Shown here piece by piece: positions 13,210 through 13,765 of a DNA stretch of 13,765 nucleotides. Under the pieces are notes generated by a model. The model ran no database searches. It had not been told where the DNA came from and saw only the letters and a program-made list of their open reading frames with translations. Each line of letters opens with the position of its first letter. The stretch's first letter is position 1. Position numbers and translations under genes: made by a program. This DNA is from Candidatus Uhrbacteria bacterium (GTDB lineage: Bacteria > Patescibacteriota > Patescibacteriia > UBA9934 > GWF2-40-263), in NCBI GenBank assembly GCA_003511125.1, contig DOJV01000051.1:1-13765 (forward strand). Direction: 5' to 3'.

Positions 13210-13245
13210 AAAAAAAATCCGCCGTCCCGAACAAACAGGACGGCG
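13210..13245 (-). terminator. Rho-independent terminator, minus strand
   Basis: On the minus strand CGCCGTCC (13238-13245) pairs with GGACGGCG (13220-13227), followed by three bases and eight T (13210-13217). It ends the transcript of the gene at 13267, whose stop is 22 bases away. Confidence 0.88.
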
Positions 13246-13266
13246 TAGTGAAGCCGCGAAAGACGG

Positions 13267-13765
13267 CTAAGTGACAAGCCTGGTCCTTGAGCCGATGATC
13301 CGGAGGATCTCTTTGTAGAACGGGTCATTCTTGTCGAGAAGCCTGAGCATCACAGCAACGGCCGCCGGGTCCTCGGCGTGTTTCCCAATGACAGAGACAA
13401 TGAGGCCGTCGTTGTCTTCCATCTGACCGTTGATCTTATAGACCCTGATGGCGAACTCGGGGCTGTTCCGAGCCTCGACCAGTATGTCGTGTGAGAGCGC
13501 GTCCAGCGTATCTTGCGCGCCAGGTGTTCTCTTCGAGATCGACACATAGAGCTCAAGCTTGTCCTCGGGCGCGCTGGCCTCCTCAATCATCTCTCTGAAC
13601 AACTTGGTGACGAGCGCGGAGTTTTGTCCCGGAATGAGCGTAAGGAGTCGGCGGCGCTGATCGAAGCTCTTGACCACGCGCAACATCTTCCAGATCACCA
13701 ACGGGAGCAGCGGGTGCTCCGGCAGCATCCTCTCGCCGACAGCGAACCACTCATCGAAGGGGCGA
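13267..13765 (-). CDS. Unrecognised helical protein, 3' part only
   Basis: At least 165 codons, open to the window edge on the minus strand. An ATG at 13728 exists, but twelve in-frame sense codons precede it (beginning RPFDEWFAVGER) and no Shine-Dalgarno sequence fits it, so the gene probably starts outside the window. The sequence is predicted to be mainly amphipathic helices rich in Leu, Arg, Asp and Glu, with no membrane segment, signal peptide or recognisable catalytic motif. Repeated helix-like stretches ending in acidic or proline turns could be an alpha-solenoid, but no repeat period is clear. Codon use is GC-rich like that of the MFS and putative peptidase genes, and it ends at a strong terminator. 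Function unknown. Confidence 0.65.
   Translation of the reverse strand, partial: RPFDEWFAVGERMLPEHPLLPLVIWKMLRVVKSFDQRRRLLTLIPGQNSALVTKLFREMIEEASAPEDKLELYVSISKRTPGAQDTLDALSHDILVEARNSPEFAIRVYKINGQMEDNDGLIVSVIGKHAEDPAAVAVMLRLLDKNDPFYKEILRIIGSRTRLVT

Noticed and set aside
12976..13248. 90-codon open frame on the plus strand
   Set aside because: It runs through two terminator hairpins, has no Shine-Dalgarno sequence, and its composition is not protein-like.
1..13765. CRISPR array
   Set aside because: No regularly spaced direct repeats with unique spacers of similar length were found. The repeats present are palindromes, two single duplications, one 13-bp tandem pair and one coding 9-bp repeat.

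Overview
The window looks like a chromosomal piece of a Candidate Phyla Radiation (Patescibacteria) type bacterium. This is inferred from gene content and style: compact leftward gene runs, few Shine-Dalgarno sequences before the AT-rich genes, a truncated HIT family gene with a CPIC start, a DHH/DHHA2 protein, a SanA/YdcF-like membrane protein, and many intergenic hairpins. TAA, TAG and TGA are all used as stops, so the standard code fits. A lineage below this level cannot be read from the sequence.

Layout. (1) Positions 1-2206 are a scrapyard: IS200/IS605-like hairpins, a short 5' copy of a HIT gene, an intact histidine-phosphatase gene with its own terminator, a misplaced 69-base copy of the greA/DHH junction, the 3' half of a HAD hydrolase gene, and a HIT gene broken by two homopolymer frameshifts. 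A 116-base direct repeat flanks the phosphatase-containing segment. (2) Positions 2213-8019 hold a leftward run, probably one operon: calcium-type P-type ATPase, ABC-F ATPase (23-base overlap), GreA-like factor, and a DHH/DHHA2 pyrophosphatase-like protein. A GATC-centred palindrome closes it. (3) Positions 8020-8393 are a gene-free region with tandem repeats and two spaced inverted repeats. (4) Positions 8394-11903 are a GC-rich pair of divergent genes: an organophosphate-type MFS transporter and a 570-residue protein with an HExxH-X18-E zinc-peptidase signature. (5) Positions 11904-12201 hold hairpins, including a second palindrome with the same core as the one at 2213. (6) A SanA-like gene (leftward), a gene-free, hairpin-rich stretch with facing terminators, and the 3' part of an unrecognised GC-rich gene finish the window.

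The AT-rich leftward operon combines cation transport, translation/ribosome ATPase, transcript cleavage and phosphate chemistry, all housekeeping-like roles. The GC-rich genes (phosphatase, MFS, putative peptidase, last ORF) have clearly different codon use, and all but one end in a strong GC-rich terminator, so they may be separately acquired cassettes. The points most worth checking are the putative gluzincin, the DHH protein with replaced metal ligands, the shared-core palindromes at convergent gene ends, the collagen-like Gly-X-Y tract in the ABC-F protein, and the patchwork of short duplications at the left end, which could be real rearrangement or an assembly problem.
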